The translations under genes and the position numbers were made by a program. A model generated the notes under the pieces. That model ran no database searches. It had not been told where the DNA came from and worked only from the letters and a program-made list of their open reading frames with translations. A stretch of 64,000 bases of DNA from positions 1-64,000 of the forward strand of contig CATKWX010000004.1 of NCBI GenBank assembly GCA_949840345.1, written 5' to 3'. The stretch is from an uncultured Eubacteriales bacterium (GTDB taxonomy: Bacteria; Bacillota; Clostridia; TANB77; CAG-508). Positions 9,497-19,064 of this stretch are shown in pieces. Within the stretch, counting starts at the first letter, position 1; every line of letters begins with the position of its first letter.

Positions 9497-9943
9497 TCAT
9501 TCTCCTTTTATATCAATAGTTAATTTAGCGCTTATTCCTTCATATAGTTTTATATCTACTGAAAATCTTCCTAATGTTTTTATTGTTTCTGCTAATGCTA
9601 TTTTCTTTTTGTCTACTTCTATGTTGTTTTGTTTTTTTAACTCTTCTGAAATTTCTTTTGAAGTTATTCCTCCAAATATTTTTCCGTTTTCTCCAGCTTT
9701 AACTTTTAAAGTTAGTTCTAATTTATTTATCTTTTCTGCAATTTCTTTTGCTTTTTGTTTATCTAATTCTTTTTTGTGTGCCTCAGAATCTTTTTTATCT
9801 TTTAATTTTTTTAAATTATCTGGTGTTGCTTCTACTGCTAATTTTTTTGGAAATAAGAAGTTTCTTGCATATCCATCATTTGCATTTAGTATTTCATCCT
9901 TCTTTCCAACATTTTTTATATCTGATAATAATATAACCTTCAT
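9497..9943 (-). CDS. rplI: 50S ribosomal protein L9
   Basis: 148-residue L9, which binds 23S rRNA near the L1 stalk and helps maintain reading frame. The sequence opens [19 protein letters not shown], continues with [15 protein letters not shown], has a lysine-rich central helix and ends with the C-terminal RNA-binding domain. ATG 9943 has GGAGGAGAT upstream; an in-frame ATG six codons earlier lacks a site. L9 is known to suppress ribosome slippage, which is worth keeping in mind in a genome with +1 recoding. First gene of the rplI-dnaB-tilS-ftsH block, with a predicted promoter at 9973-10001. Confidence 0.95.
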   Translation of the reverse strand: MKVILLSDIKNVGKKDEILNANDGYARNFLFPKKLAVEATPDNLKKLKDKKDSEAHKKELDKQKAKEIAEKINKLELTLKVKAGENGKIFGGITSKEISEELKKQNNIEVDKKKIALAETIKTLGRFSVDIKLYEGISAKLTIDIKGE

Positions 9944-9972
9944 ATATTTAATCTCCTCCATAATTTTAATAT

Positions 9973-10001
9973 ATTTTATAATAAATTTTATTAATTTTCA
10001 A
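9973..10001 (-). promoter_or_regulatory. Predicted promoter of the rplI-dnaB-tilS-ftsH block
   Basis: Minus strand TTGAAA (10001-9996), 17-base spacer, TAAAAT (9978-9973), 30 bp before the rplI start. Confidence 0.5.
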
Positions 10002-10163
10002 GTAATTTCAAAAAAACGCTTGTATCTTTTGAATTTGTGTGTTATATTCTTAAGTAGTTATTTTTAATAACTAAATTTAATCTTTAGACTATTGCCTTCT
10101 TTTTAGAAAGTGTCATTGGGTCATAAAAATTAAATTAATATTCTAAGAAGGAGGATCCTATAA

Positions 10164-10319
10164 ATGGCAGACAAAACATTAGTATGCAAAGATTGTGGTG
10201 CTGAATTCGTTTTCACAGAAGGTGAACAAGCATTTTATGCAGAAAAAGGGTTCGACAATGAACCTCAAAGATGTCCAGCTTGTAGAAAAGCTAGAAAACA
10301 ACAAAGAAACAATCAATAA
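10164..10319 (+). CDS. Small zinc-ribbon protein
   Basis: 51-residue protein with the pattern CKDCGAEFVFTEGEQ, YAEKGF and RCPACRKARK. This is the short zinc-ribbon family (zf-trcl type) with two CxxC pairs expected to hold one zinc; function unknown. AGGAGG at 10149-10154 precedes ATG 10164. It stands alone on the plus strand, divergent from rplI, and ends in a strong hairpin shared with the convergent neighbour. Confidence 0.9.
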   Translation: MADKTLVCKDCGAEFVFTEGEQAFYAEKGFDNEPQRCPACRKARKQQRNNQ

Positions 10320-10327
10320 GATAAAAA

Positions 10328-10357
10328 AAGTTCTCACTTTATGTGAGAACTTTTTTT
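10328..10357. terminator. Bidirectional terminator
   Basis: AAGTTCTCAC, loop TTTAT, GTGAGAACTT, flanked by A7 and T7. It serves the zinc-ribbon gene on the plus strand and the convergent gene ending at 10356 on the minus strand. Confidence 0.85.
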
Positions 10358-11063
10358 ATCTTCCACTACTATTGCTAACTTCTTCTAAATCAAATTCTAT
10401 TTTTTTACCATGAGTTTCATTATATCCTTTCACCATTTCTTTTAATTCTTCACTATCTATCTGTGTATACTTTTCCTCTTCATCAGAATATATAAAATAT
10501 ATATTTTCTTGGTCTAATTTTACTCCAATGCAAGAAATGTAATCAATTTCGTTTCCTTTCGGTTTACTGAATTCATACGCACAAAACTTCTTACTTTCAA
10601 ATTTATCTAGCACCGCACCTGAAAATAATCTTTTATAAAAAGCTTTTCTTTCAAATGTTCCTGCAGTTTTATGCCTGAACTGAATAAGCTTTGTAATGTA
10701 TTGCATTTTGTTTTTCAATATATCATCATCTGTTAAGTTCTTAACGTCTATTCCTTGAGACTCTAAAAAGTTTTTGAAATTATTTGTATTTTTCACTTCT
10801 TCAACAATTAATCTAAACATCAAATCACTATAATCTATTTTTATATATCCAGTTTTTCTATCTATATCTTCTAATTCCTGTTTATGCATTGCTGTATATA
10901 AATTAGCATTTTCATAAGCTGAATGATTCACTCCGAAATATTGTGTTCTTAAACCATATTTGCAATTTGTTAAATCTCCTATTATACTTGTATATATTCT
11001 TCTTGCCTTTTCTCTAACTGTCCAATTTGGATTTATTTCATTTAAAATATCAGCAAATATCAT
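10356..11063 (-). CDS. Conserved hypothetical cytoplasmic protein
   Basis: 235 residues with no signal peptide or membrane segment. I do not recognise the family. The N-terminal INPNWTVREKARRIYTSI resembles openings seen ahead of transglutaminase-like or papain-fold domains in Clostridia, but no Cys-His-Asp triad can be assigned. The rest is charged and mixed alpha/beta, with an aromatic stretch (ENIYFIYSDEEEKYTQI) near the C-terminus. ATG 11063 has GGAGG 8 bases upstream. It has a good promoter of its own and ends in the bidirectional terminator. Confidence 0.75.
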   Translation of the reverse strand: MIFADILNEINPNWTVREKARRIYTSIIGDLTNCKYGLRTQYFGVNHSAYENANLYTAMHKQELEDIDRKTGYIKIDYSDLMFRLIVEEVKNTNNFKNFLESQGIDVKNLTDDDILKNKMQYITKLIQFRHKTAGTFERKAFYKRLFSGAVLDKFESKKFCAYEFSKPKGNEIDYISCIGVKLDQENIYFIYSDEEEKYTQIDSEELKEMVKGYNETHGKKIEFDLEEVSNSSGR

Positions 11064-11094
11064 TTATATTCCTCCGTTTTTATTTAACATAAAA

Positions 11095-11123
11095 AGTATA
11101 CCATATATTGTTAATTTTTGCAA
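11095..11123 (-). promoter_or_regulatory. Predicted promoter of the 10356-11063 gene
   Basis: Minus strand TTGCAA (11123-11118), 17-base spacer ending in TGG, TATACT (11100-11095); an extended -10 type. Confidence 0.55.
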
Positions 11124-11300
11124 TAGATAAAGGGTTGATTAAAACCAACCCTTACAAATAATTATTCATCATTCACTATTAACTATTCATTCGGCAAGGG
11201 CACAGTGGTGTCTTCGGAACGACGAGGGCGTCGTTCCCTACATGGTATTCCCTCAAACGGTGCCCCTACATTGTTTGCAATATATGTATCTAATCTCCCG
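11124..11300. repeat. Intergenic repeat cluster
   Basis: Contains a TTATTCATCATTCACTATTAAC tract, a nested pair in which the GGAACGACGAGGGCGTCGTTCC palindrome (about 11215-11242) is inserted within a GGGCACAGTGGTGTC ... AACGGTGCCCCTACA element. No gene is seen. Confidence 0.6.
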
Positions 11301-11564
11301 CTAGCCTGCCTTATTCTTCTCACTATATTTCATTTTTGTTGCCATTCCACCTCTTATATGTCTTTCTGCTTTGTTCTCGTCTAGTATTCTTCTTACCTCT
11401 ACTGCTAATGCCTTATTTATCGTTAATAATCTTTCTGAAACATCCTTGTGCACTGTACTTTTACTTATTCCAAATTTCTTAGCAGCACCTCTAACTGTAT
11501 CTTTTGAATCTATGATATAATGTGCTAAATTTATTGCACGTTCTTCTATTGAATAATTTTTCAT
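11301..11564 (-). CDS. spoIIID: Sporulation transcriptional regulator SpoIIID
   Basis: DNA-binding regulator of the mother cell that tunes sigma-E genes and sigK. 87 residues with the helix-turn-helix VRGAAKKFGISKSTVHKDVSERL and the basic tail RHIRGGMATKMKY, matching SpoIIID throughout. The ATG at 11564 has GGAGG 8 bases upstream; the longer reading starting at 11579 runs through that site. No promoter stands out, as expected for a sporulation-sigma-controlled gene. Confidence 0.95.
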   Translation of the reverse strand: MKNYSIEERAINLAHYIIDSKDTVRGAAKKFGISKSTVHKDVSERLLTINKALAVEVRRILDENKAERHIRGGMATKMKYSEKNKAG

Positions 11565-11656
11565 AAAGAAAACCTCCATTTACGAATACATTTGTTTAAT
11601 TGTATTCGCATAGAGGTTGTATTATGTTCAAAATTCAATTTTTTCTATTTTATATT

Positions 11657-11683
11657 AAAAGCACCCGAAATTCGGGCGCTTTG
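11657..11683 (-). terminator. Terminator of the SleB-like gene
   Basis: Minus strand AAAGCGCCCGAA, short loop, TTCGGGTGCTTTT. It lies about 30 bp beyond the stop at 11711. Confidence 0.7.
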
Positions 11684-11710
11684 TTTGGGTTTTTAGAAAA
11701 CATTTAGTGT

Positions 11711-12307
11711 CTATTCCCATTTGGAAAAGAAAACAACATTTTCTATTTGCATTGTTTCACCTTCAGAAGTATGGTCATACATATATTTAGCCCTTTCTTC
11801 TGAACAGAGCTCAGGTGCGAAGAAGCCTATAGCTCCTCCAATTTCGGATGTAACATCATTTCCCAGTAATGCATTATTAGTTGCATCTATTATGGTACTA
11901 TTGATGTCGCTAAGTTCCACTTCACGCTGAATGCCTTCGGAATCTACAAATTCGTATACTCCATTTCTGAAGGCATTTGGTCTATCCAATGTCTCTTGCA
12001 TTGAAAGCTCATAACTTATGGACTGATTTATAGCGGTTGACGCACAACCGCTCATCACTTCCTTGCTAGCAGCCCCTGCTTCAGACATTACCATTTTGAG
12101 CATATTCAAGTACTCAGTAAAGTTCACGGATACGACACAATCTGGAGCAATTTCTTGGTAAGCCGAACTAAGTTCGTAAAGCTTACCATAAAAACTTGCT
12201 TGAGTTTGAAGTGTTGTGGCATTAACTGCCACAATACCGACTATTCCGGCTAACGCCGAAGATATCACCCTCTTTCTTAAGTTTGTCCGATGTTTTTTAC
12301 TTTCCAT
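11711..12307 (-). CDS. Secreted SleB-like (Hydrolase_2 fold) protein of foreign composition
   Basis: 198 residues with a basic N-terminus and hydrophobic signal (SSALAGIVGIVAVNA, ending near TQA-36). The mature part has the SleB/CwlJ layout: MVMSEAGAASKEVMSGCASTA (candidate catalytic Glu76), AINQS, a variable middle, and NALLGNDVTSEIGGAIGFFAP like the ALNGxDPTxGAxYFYNP segment. SleB-type enzymes are lytic transglycosylases of spore cortex or cell wall; this is a fold-level inference. ATG 12307 has GGAGG. Base composition is clearly richer in G+C than its neighbours, and codon 7 is CGG followed by A. A +1 shift there would stop after two more codons, so the gene is either a recent import or shows CGG can be read as a sense codon. 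Confidence 0.65.
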   Translation of the reverse strand: MESKKHRTNLRKRVISSALAGIVGIVAVNATTLQTQASFYGKLYELSSAYQEIAPDCVVSVNFTEYLNMLKMVMSEAGAASKEVMSGCASTAINQSISYELSMQETLDRPNAFRNGVYEFVDSEGIQREVELSDINSTIIDATNNALLGNDVTSEIGGAIGFFAPELCSEERAKYMYDHTSEGETMQIENVVFFSKWE

Positions 12308-12351
12308 TGGAATTACCTCCAAAAATAAATTTAGGCAAAGCCTATTAATTA

Positions 12352-12381
12352 ATTATACCACAAATTTACATTTTTTGTAAA
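12352..12381 (-). promoter_or_regulatory. Predicted promoter of the SleB-like gene
   Basis: Minus strand TTTACA (12381-12376), 18-base spacer ending TGG, TATAAT (12357-12352). Confidence 0.55.
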
Positions 12382-12404
12382 TAGATTTTTTTTGCAAATA
12401 GAAC

Positions 12405-12640
12405 AAAGGTGGCTTCACCACTCGGAACGACGTTGGTCTGTTCCCTACAGTGTTTGCGATATATTTTTTTGTAGGGGCGGGCCCCGTGTCCGCCCACCAT
12501 TATATCAAACAAAAAGGCGATTTTTCCTATGTAATAACAAAGGGAACGACAAAAGTCGCTCCCTACGATAATTATTCATTATTCACTATTAATTATTCAC
12601 TCTTGCCATTAGGCAACAGTCCGCCCCTACAAAATTTTAT
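12405..12640. repeat. Intergenic palindromic repeat cluster
   Basis: Holds several diverged copies of the GGAACGACG-type palindrome (about 12423-12449 and 12541-12567), a GTAGGGGCGGGCC...GTCCGCCC variant (about 12471-12500), and TTATTCATTATTCACTATTAA tracts. No gene is seen. Confidence 0.6.
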
Positions 12641-12645
12641 GTGTT

Positions 12646-15600
12646 TTATAATACATATTTCTTAATTAAGATTATTCCTGCTACTAAGATTCCTAATATT
12701 ATTGTTGGTAAAACAACAAATACTATTACTTGACCTGTTTTTGGATTTATTAATACAAATGCATTATCTTGGTCATCTTCTGAAGGTATTTGATTATCTG
12801 GTGTTGAATCTATATCTTCAGCATCTTTTTCGTTATAATCTTTGCTTATTTCTGCAATATTTTCAAATTGACCAAAATTGTTTTCATCGTTTATCCATTT
12901 GAATACTACTGTTACTATTGCACTTTCTCCTGGTTGTAATAAAGTATTTTCTAATTGTGTTGTTACAATTTTTCCATCTTCTTTTAGTGTCCATAATGGG
13001 TTATCTTCTGGAATAAATTCTAGTCCTTTTGGAATATAGTCTGCTACTTCTTTAGCATATCCCGGAATTTGTCCCTCGTTTGTAATTTTTATTCCATATT
13101 CGTATTTAATTACAATTGATTTTAATTGACTAGTTTTTACTTCGTATTTTACTACTGGCTCTGGAGCTTCTGATCCATTAAATCCAGTTTCATAAACTTT
13201 AGTTTCTCCTTTTTCAGTAACCATCATCTTGCTTACCCATTTTAATAATGATAAATCAAAGTATTTTAATTTAATATATTCTTTATCTATATCGTCTTCA
13301 TCTTCTTCATCATTATCTGGTTTTGAATCTATATCGTCGTCGCTATCTTCTGATATTTCAGCAGTATTAATAACAATTCTTTCTTCTCCTACATTTCTTT
13401 CTACTACTTTAAATGCAACCTTTACTTCTTTGTATGCAGGTGAATCCATAGTCTCTCTATCAAATGCCTTTATTATATTATCTTCGCCATTCTCTTCTGA
13501 AAGGTAAGTTGTTCTTATTGTTTTTGCTTTTGCCACATCATCTGTAACATTTCCATCTTTATCATACATTACCCAACCATACTCTGTATTTATTTCGTGG
13601 TCTGGAACTAGTTCTAATCCTACTGGAACATCATCTTTTATTTCTTCTGCATATCCATCTATATTTCCTTCATTGTATACTCTCAATGTATATATTACTA
13701 TATCACTATTTGCAACAATTACTGGATCTTTTGGATGAACATATTTTATTTTTCCGTCTTCCCCAATTTCTACTTTTGGCTCCCTTGATACATCCTTAGT
13801 TTCGTCTGTTTCAATTGGAAGATTTTCTCCAGTTTTGCTTTCTACTTTTGTTATGAATTTTCTTAAAGCTAAATCAAAGTATTTCAATTTAACATATTCT
13901 TTATCAATATCGTCTTCATCTTCTTCATCATTGTCTGGTATTGAGTCTATATCTTTTCCGTCATCATCTTTTATTTCTGCTATATTTACTAACACTCTTG
14001 TAGAAGTGTTTGGTTCAATTACCTTAAATGCTATTTTAACATCTTTATAATCTAAAGTATCCATTGTGTTACTATCAAATGCTTTTATAACATTATCTTC
14101 ATCTACATCTTTAGATAAATAATCTGTTGATACTTGTTTTCCATCTGCAGATAATTTCCATCTGTAGTCAATGTTTATTTTATTATCTATTACAAATTCA
14201 AGTCCTTCTGGAATATTATCTTTTATTTCCTCTGCAAATGCATTTACTTTACCTTCGTTATATACTCTTATTGTATATACTACTATATCTCCTGTTTTTA
14301 CTAATACTGGAGTTTTCTTATGGGTATATATAGCTGTTGTAGTTTCTTCTGAATCATCTAGTAATGGGCCTACATCAACCTCTGGAACTCTATCAGTTAC
14401 TTCTGTTTCGTTTACTTGTGTTATAAATTTTCTTAAGGCTAAATCATATATTGGTTGATATATTTTTATTTTTTCGAAATCATCATCATCTTCTTGATGT
14501 TCTGCATAATCTGGTAAATTTGCATCTGTTGGTTTTTTTACATTTCCAGGTACAGAGTCTCTATCGTCTCCTGGATTTTCTATTTTATTTCCATTTATAT
14601 CAATTGCTGCATTTATTTGAGCTATATTTGTTAAAACTTTTCCTAAATTTTCTGTGTTCTTTATTCTACATTCTATTTCTACATCTCTATAGTCTAAATC
14701 GTCTCCACCGTCAAATGCATGTATAACTGTATTTTTTAAGTATTCAGTTGTTATAACTCTTCCATTTGCAGTCCATCCATATTTATCATTTATTTCGCTT
14801 TCTTCTCTTGGTACAAACTCTAATTCTTCTGGTAAGTAATCTTCTATTACTGTTGCGTAACCATCTGCTTCACCTTCATTGTACACTCTTATTGTATATC
14901 TAATTGTATCTCCTATATTTGCTACTAAAGCATTTTTTGGATGTGTATAAATTGCTGTTGTTCCTTTTTTAGTTTTTAAAGGTGTTGTATCTACATCTGG
15001 TATTCTATCTGTAACTTCGTTATCTCCTACTTTTGTTATGAATTTTCTTAAAGCTAAATCAAATCCTGGTCTATATATTACTACTTTTTCAAAATCGTCA
15101 TCATCTTCTTGACCTTTGTAATAGTAGTCTTTATTAGATAAATCTGTTGGATTTTCGTCATTTCCTTTATATGAAGGTAAATCTGTATCTGATGGCTTTT
15201 CAGCATTTGATGGAGTAGAGTCTCTATCGTCTCCACTATCTCCATTAATTTGAGCTATGTTTGTTAAAACTTTTCCATCTACAGAATTTGGTTTTACTCT
15301 ACATTCTACTTCTACATCTTTAAATTCTAATGTATCTCCACCATCAAATGCATTTATAACTGTACCATTTAAATATGTAGTAGTTATAATTCTTCCATTT
15401 TCAGTCCATCCATATTTTGCATTTATTTCACTTTCACTTGCTGGTACTAATTCTAATTCTGCTGGTAAATAATCTTCAATTACTGTTACATATCCATTAT
15501 ACTCAGCTTCGTTGTATACTCTTATTGTATAACGAATTATGCTTCCAATTCCTACTGTTAATGGATTTTTTGCGTGTTTATATATAGCTGTTTGCTCACC

Positions 15601-17637
15601 ATTTTTTAAAGGTGTTGTATCTACAACTGGTTCTCTATCTGTAATTTCTGTTTCATCTATTTTTGTTATAAATTTTCTTAAAGCAAGGTCGAACTCTGGT
15701 GTTGTTACTTTTAATTTTTCAAAATCATCATCGTCTTGTTGTCCTTCATAATGATAATCTCTATCTGCTAAATCTGTTTTATTATTATCATTTCCTTTAT
15801 ATGAAGGTAAGTTTGTATCTGTTGGTTTTCTTAAGTTATTAGGAAGTGAGTCTCTATCGTCACCAACTAATTCCATTTTTACATTGTTTACGTCATAAGC
15901 CTCTGTAATTTCTGCAATATTTGTTAAAACTGTATCTACACCTATTCCCTTTTCTTCCTTTTTAGTTACAATACATGTAAATTTTATTTCTACAGAGTCT
16001 AAAGTTGTTCCATTATATGCTGATAAATTATTTGAATTTTTTGGTGTTATTGTAATTTTTCTTTTATCAGCTGAAGGCGTGAAAGTATAATCTGTTGAAA
16101 TTGCACTGTGGAATTCTAGCCCCGCTGGTAAATAATCTATAATCTCTGTTGCACGTCCTGCAATTTCTCCTTCATTATATATAGTAATTGTATAATTTAC
16201 TAAATCGCCTGTTTGTACTGGTACTGGGTCTTTTCTGTGTTTGTATTCTGCTGTTTTTTCTGTTGCTATAGTTGCTTTATTTATATTAGGTCTTCTTCCT
16301 GTTAATTCTGCTATATTTACTGTAACTCCATCTCTTGTTACACTTGTTATGTATTTTCTTAAGGCTAAATCGAATTCTGGAATATGTGCTGTTATTTCAA
16401 TTGGTGTTGTTTTTGGTGTTGAATCTATAACAACAACTGGTTGATCTACTGTGCTTCCATTAACTGTCCAGAATGTCAAATTTCTATCTGTTGTTGTATA
16501 TGTCATATATAATTTAATATCTTTTATGTTATTAGTAGTTATTGCTGATTTTTCTATTCTTACATAGAATTGTCCACGTCCTACTGCTTCTTTTAATGTT
16601 CTAATTCCTGTTAGCTGTGTTCCATTTGCATCACATATTGTATAAGCCACTTCTCTACCATTTGCATCTACTACTTTTCCTTCTGCTGTATAAGATGTAT
16701 TTCCTACTTTGCTTATTTCAAATGGTCCTGCAATAACATAATTTGTATTTAAAGTGCTCGCTTGTTTTACTATTGGATTTGTATTTGCAAAAGTTATTTG
16801 TGTTGGAACTTTGCTATAATTTGAATTTGCTTTAGCTTGTTCTAAAAGGTAATTATATAAAGCTCGCATTTCATATAAACGTTTACGTGTTTCATCGTAA
16901 TCTCCAAAAGAAGAATGTACTTCTTCTCCTATTTGATTTACTTGAGGATTTGGTAATGTATCTGTATGAAAGCCATCAGTAGGATTAGGGTTTGTAAAAT
17001 ACCATATTGCCCATTGTTGTACAACTTCTATATCATCATCTGTAATTAATGAAGCTTGAACTGCTAGTCTTGCTAATCTATCTATATTAGGTAAAGAAAG
17101 ATCTACTTCGCCATCAAAAAAGTCTGATTTGATACCCTTATCATATAAATCCATTTTAAAGGCTTCAAGTAAAAAGTTATCTCTTATTCTTTGTCTATCT
17201 CCAATAGGTGTTTGTTTTGGTAAATATATGTTATCTAATAACCATAATACTGAACCATAATTTGAATTACTTAAATTTAATATTCCATTAACTGCAGATT
17301 TTTCTGTTAACATATTAAAATATGTGTTGTATGTGACATCTGCCATTGTAGCTCTATCAGATCCAAATCCTTGACCTGCCTTTAAGCAATAAATTGCATT
17401 ACTAAAATCAGCTGTACCAGTAGTTTTATCTACAATTTTTAGAACTGGTTTTGAATTCATTCTGTATGAATATCTTGTAGTTCTAATTTCTGCTGAATTT
17501 TTAGTAGTTATTCCTTCTCTTACTGCTTCTGTTCCTAATCTCCATGAGCCTGTTGCTGCATAAGTATTTGAACTAAACATTAGTACAATTGCCACAGCAA
17601 CTAGAATTGTGGCTAATAATAATTTTTTTACTTTCAT
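12646..17637 (-). CDS. Giant cell-wall adhesin: thioester domain, six DUF11-type repeats, NPKTG sorting signal
   Basis: 1663 residues. Signal peptide (1-27), then a thioester-type adhesion domain: the candidate bond-forming residues are Cys84 in AIYCLKAGQGF and Gln208 in VQQWAIWYF (a TQxAIW-type motif). Six repeats follow, each starting FDLALRKFITKV, with a THPKNxxVxxGDxIxYTIRVYNEG core and a VLTNIAQI end strand, separated by acidic DDDDF-rich or EEDEDDIDK linkers; these are DUF11/CnaB-like stalk domains. The C-terminus NPKTG plus membrane helix plus KK is a sortase signal of NPxTG type. Such proteins bind host or partner surfaces covalently. ATG 17637 has GAGGAAGG. No sortase gene is in the window. 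It lies downstream of the secretion locus with its own promoter. Confidence 0.88.
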   Translation of the reverse strand: MKVKKLLLATILVAVAIVLMFSSNTYAATGSWRLGTEAVREGITTKNSAEIRTTRYSYRMNSKPVLKIVDKTTGTADFSNAIYCLKAGQGFGSDRATMADVTYNTYFNMLTEKSAVNGILNLSNSNYGSVLWLLDNIYLPKQTPIGDRQRIRDNFLLEAFKMDLYDKGIKSDFFDGEVDLSLPNIDRLARLAVQASLITDDDIEVVQQWAIWYFTNPNPTDGFHTDTLPNPQVNQIGEEVHSSFGDYDETRKRLYEMRALYNYLLEQAKANSNYSKVPTQITFANTNPIVKQASTLNTNYVIAGPFEISKVGNTSYTAEGKVVDANGREVAYTICDANGTQLTGIRTLKEAVGRGQFYVRIEKSAITTNNIKDIKLYMTYTTTDRNLTFWTVNGSTVDQPVVVIDSTPKTTPIEITAHIPEFDLALRKYITSVTRDGVTVNIAELTGRRPNINKATIATEKTAEYKHRKDPVPVQTGDLVNYTITIYNEGEIAGRATEIIDYLPAGLEFHSAISTDYTFTPSADKRKITITPKNSNNLSAYNGTTLDSVEIKFTCIVTKKEEKGIGVDTVLTNIAEITEAYDVNNVKMELVGDDRDSLPNNLRKPTDTNLPSYKGNDNNKTDLADRDYHYEGQQDDDDFEKLKVTTPEFDLALRKFITKIDETEITDREPVVDTTPLKNGEQTAIYKHAKNPLTVGIGSIIRYTIRVYNEAEYNGYVTVIEDYLPAELELVPASESEINAKYGWTENGRIITTTYLNGTVINAFDGGDTLEFKDVEVECRVKPNSVDGKVLTNIAQINGDSGDDRDSTPSNAEKPSDTDLPSYKGNDENPTDLSNKDYYYKGQEDDDDFEKVVIYRPGFDLALRKFITKVGDNEVTDRIPDVDTTPLKTKKGTTAIYTHPKNALVANIGDTIRYTIRVYNEGEADGYATVIEDYLPEELEFVPREESEINDKYGWTANGRVITTEYLKNTVIHAFDGGDDLDYRDVEIECRIKNTENLGKVLTNIAQINAAIDINGNKIENPGDDRDSVPGNVKKPTDANLPDYAEHQEDDDDFEKIKIYQPIYDLALRKFITQVNETEVTDRVPEVDVGPLLDDSEETTTAIYTHKKTPVLVKTGDIVVYTIRVYNEGKVNAFAEEIKDNIPEGLEFVIDNKINIDYRWKLSADGKQVSTDYLSKDVDEDNVIKAFDSNTMDTLDYKDVKIAFKVIEPNTSTRVLVNIAEIKDDDGKDIDSIPDNDEEDEDDIDKEYVKLKYFDLALRKFITKVESKTGENLPIETDETKDVSREPKVEIGEDGKIKYVHPKDPVIVANSDIVIYTLRVYNEGNIDGYAEEIKDDVPVGLELVPDHEINTEYGWVMYDKDGNVTDDVAKAKTIRTTYLSEENGEDNIIKAFDRETMDSPAYKEVKVAFKVVERNVGEERIVINTAEISEDSDDDIDSKPDNDEEDEDDIDKEYIKLKYFDLSLLKWVSKMMVTEKGETKVYETGFNGSEAPEPVVKYEVKTSQLKSIVIKYEYGIKITNEGQIPGYAKEVADYIPKGLEFIPEDNPLWTLKEDGKIVTTQLENTLLQPGESAIVTVVFKWINDENNFGQFENIAEISKDYNEKDAEDIDSTPDNQIPSEDDQDNAFVLINPKTGQVIVFVVLPTIILGILVAGIILIKKYVL

Positions 17638-17691
17638 AATTACCTTCCTCTTTCTCCTTTTTCTTTCATAAAACATTATTACTTAAATATT

Positions 17692-17719
17692 ATTTTACTC
17701 CTTTTAAAAGCATTGTCAA
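17692..17719 (-). promoter_or_regulatory. Predicted promoter of the giant adhesin
   Basis: Minus strand TTGACA (17719-17714), 16-base spacer, TAAAAT (17697-17692). Confidence 0.55.
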
Positions 17720-18125
17720 TACGCTTTATTTAAGCATTTTTTGAAATATATATAAATGTAAATTTATTGGGTTACGGAAATACATTTTCCATATTTTATA
17801 TTAAATTTGCGCAATTATATTACAATTATATTACATTTTTGTTAAAAAATCAACTTATTATGTAGAATTGTAAATATATTTATCGTAAAAATGCTTATTT
17901 CCGTAAGTGATTCAGATAATAAAGTGTCAACATTTGAGCCTTGGCTCCCTTATTCAAGGGAGCTGTCTGCGTCAGCAGACTGAGGGTTCTTACATTATTT
18001 CTTATTTTAAAATCCCCCGTCACTACGTGACACCCCCTTTAGGTAAAGAGGGCAAGGCTTTTCGTAGTAATCGTGCCACCTCCCTTATTTAAGGGAGGCA
18101 AGGTGCTTCACAATTTAACACATTT
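17720..18125. repeat. Intergenic region with GGCTCCCTT palindromic element
   Basis: The first 200 bp are AT-rich without a recognisable feature. Positions about 17938-18110 hold a compound element: TTGGCTCCCTTATTCAAGGGAGC, GTCTGCGTCAGCAGAC, TGAGGGTT, then CGTCACTACGTGACAC and ACCTCCCTTATTTAAGGGAGG. It shares its parts with copies near 42.8 and 45.3 kb. No gene is seen. Confidence 0.65.
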
Positions 18126-19064
18126 TTACAACTCTATTTCAATGCTATATAATTTCACCGCATTGTCTAATTCCTTTTGCCTTAACTCTTCTCTTCCACT
18201 ATAACTATTTAAAACCCTTACTGCGTTAAATATTAACTTCTGTGCTGTTTCATTTTCATCGAAAAACTTTGTAAATTTAAGCTCATATGTTTTTGTTTGA
18301 TTTTCATATATTACTATTCCTCCACGTGGAAGGTCTTTTACATTTCTACTCTCGTTTTTAAGTCCTAATAAGATTTCTTTTGCTTCACTCCCATTAGCTA
18401 GTACTATTGGATATTCGCATCTGTTAGTTATTTTAACAGTATATACTTGATTTTCATATGTTTGCACCATATTTTCAATTGAAATTTTCATATATTCGTC
18501 TTCATATACATTTTGAACATCCTGTTTTCCAATATATTCTCTAATTGATAATTCTAAGTTTCCATTATTATTTCTTATTACAAATTTTTCTTCATAATAC
18601 TCTACTTCACTACCAGTTAGTCCAGTTGCTAACATATCTTCAAATATGCAAACACTGTATATGTACGTATCTTTTTCGTTAGAGTAGTCTTGTATGTAAT
18701 ATGCTTTTTTTTCATCGAATACACTATCTATATAGGTTTTAAAATCTTCTATGTTAGGATATAATTGGTTTTTACAGTCATAGCTTAACATATTATATGC
18801 GTTTTCATATTCTTTATTATTGCAATAATTTATGTATTTTGAAATTAATTCTTCTATTGGGTTTTGTAGTTTTTCTGGAACATTTGAATCGTCCATTATT
18901 GCAGTATGAGGTTCATATGTTGTTTTTGGTGTTATCTCTACATTTATGTTTTTTAAGATATAGTTTATTATTACAATTACCAACCAAATAAGTAGGGCAA
19001 TTATTATTTTTGTTTTATTTTTTCTCCAAAAATCTTTCATTTTTAATATAAAATCTGCTCTCAT
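18126..19064 (-). CDS. Membrane-anchored NTF2-like protein, candidate VirB8/TcpC-like component
   Basis: 312 residues: a short cytoplasmic basic segment, one transmembrane helix (about 18-38) and an extracellular part. The region PIEELISKYINYCNNKEYENAYNML is typical of NTF2-like folds in lipoproteins and VirB8-type proteins. The C-terminal half (IENMVQTYENQVYTVKITNRCEYPIVL) looks like a beta domain. It is last in the leftward secretion locus. A VirB8 role, bridging the inner complex, is inference from topology and place. ATG 19064 has GAGGTGA upstream. Confidence 0.65.
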   Translation of the reverse strand: MRADFILKMKDFWRKNKTKIIIALLIWLVIVIINYILKNINVEITPKTTYEPHTAIMDDSNVPEKLQNPIEELISKYINYCNNKEYENAYNMLSYDCKNQLYPNIEDFKTYIDSVFDEKKAYYIQDYSNEKDTYIYSVCIFEDMLATGLTGSEVEYYEEKFVIRNNNGNLELSIREYIGKQDVQNVYEDEYMKISIENMVQTYENQVYTVKITNRCEYPIVLANGSEAKEILLGLKNESRNVKDLPRGGIVIYENQTKTYELKFTKFFDENETAQKLIFNAVRVLNSYSGREELRQKELDNAVKLYSIEIEL

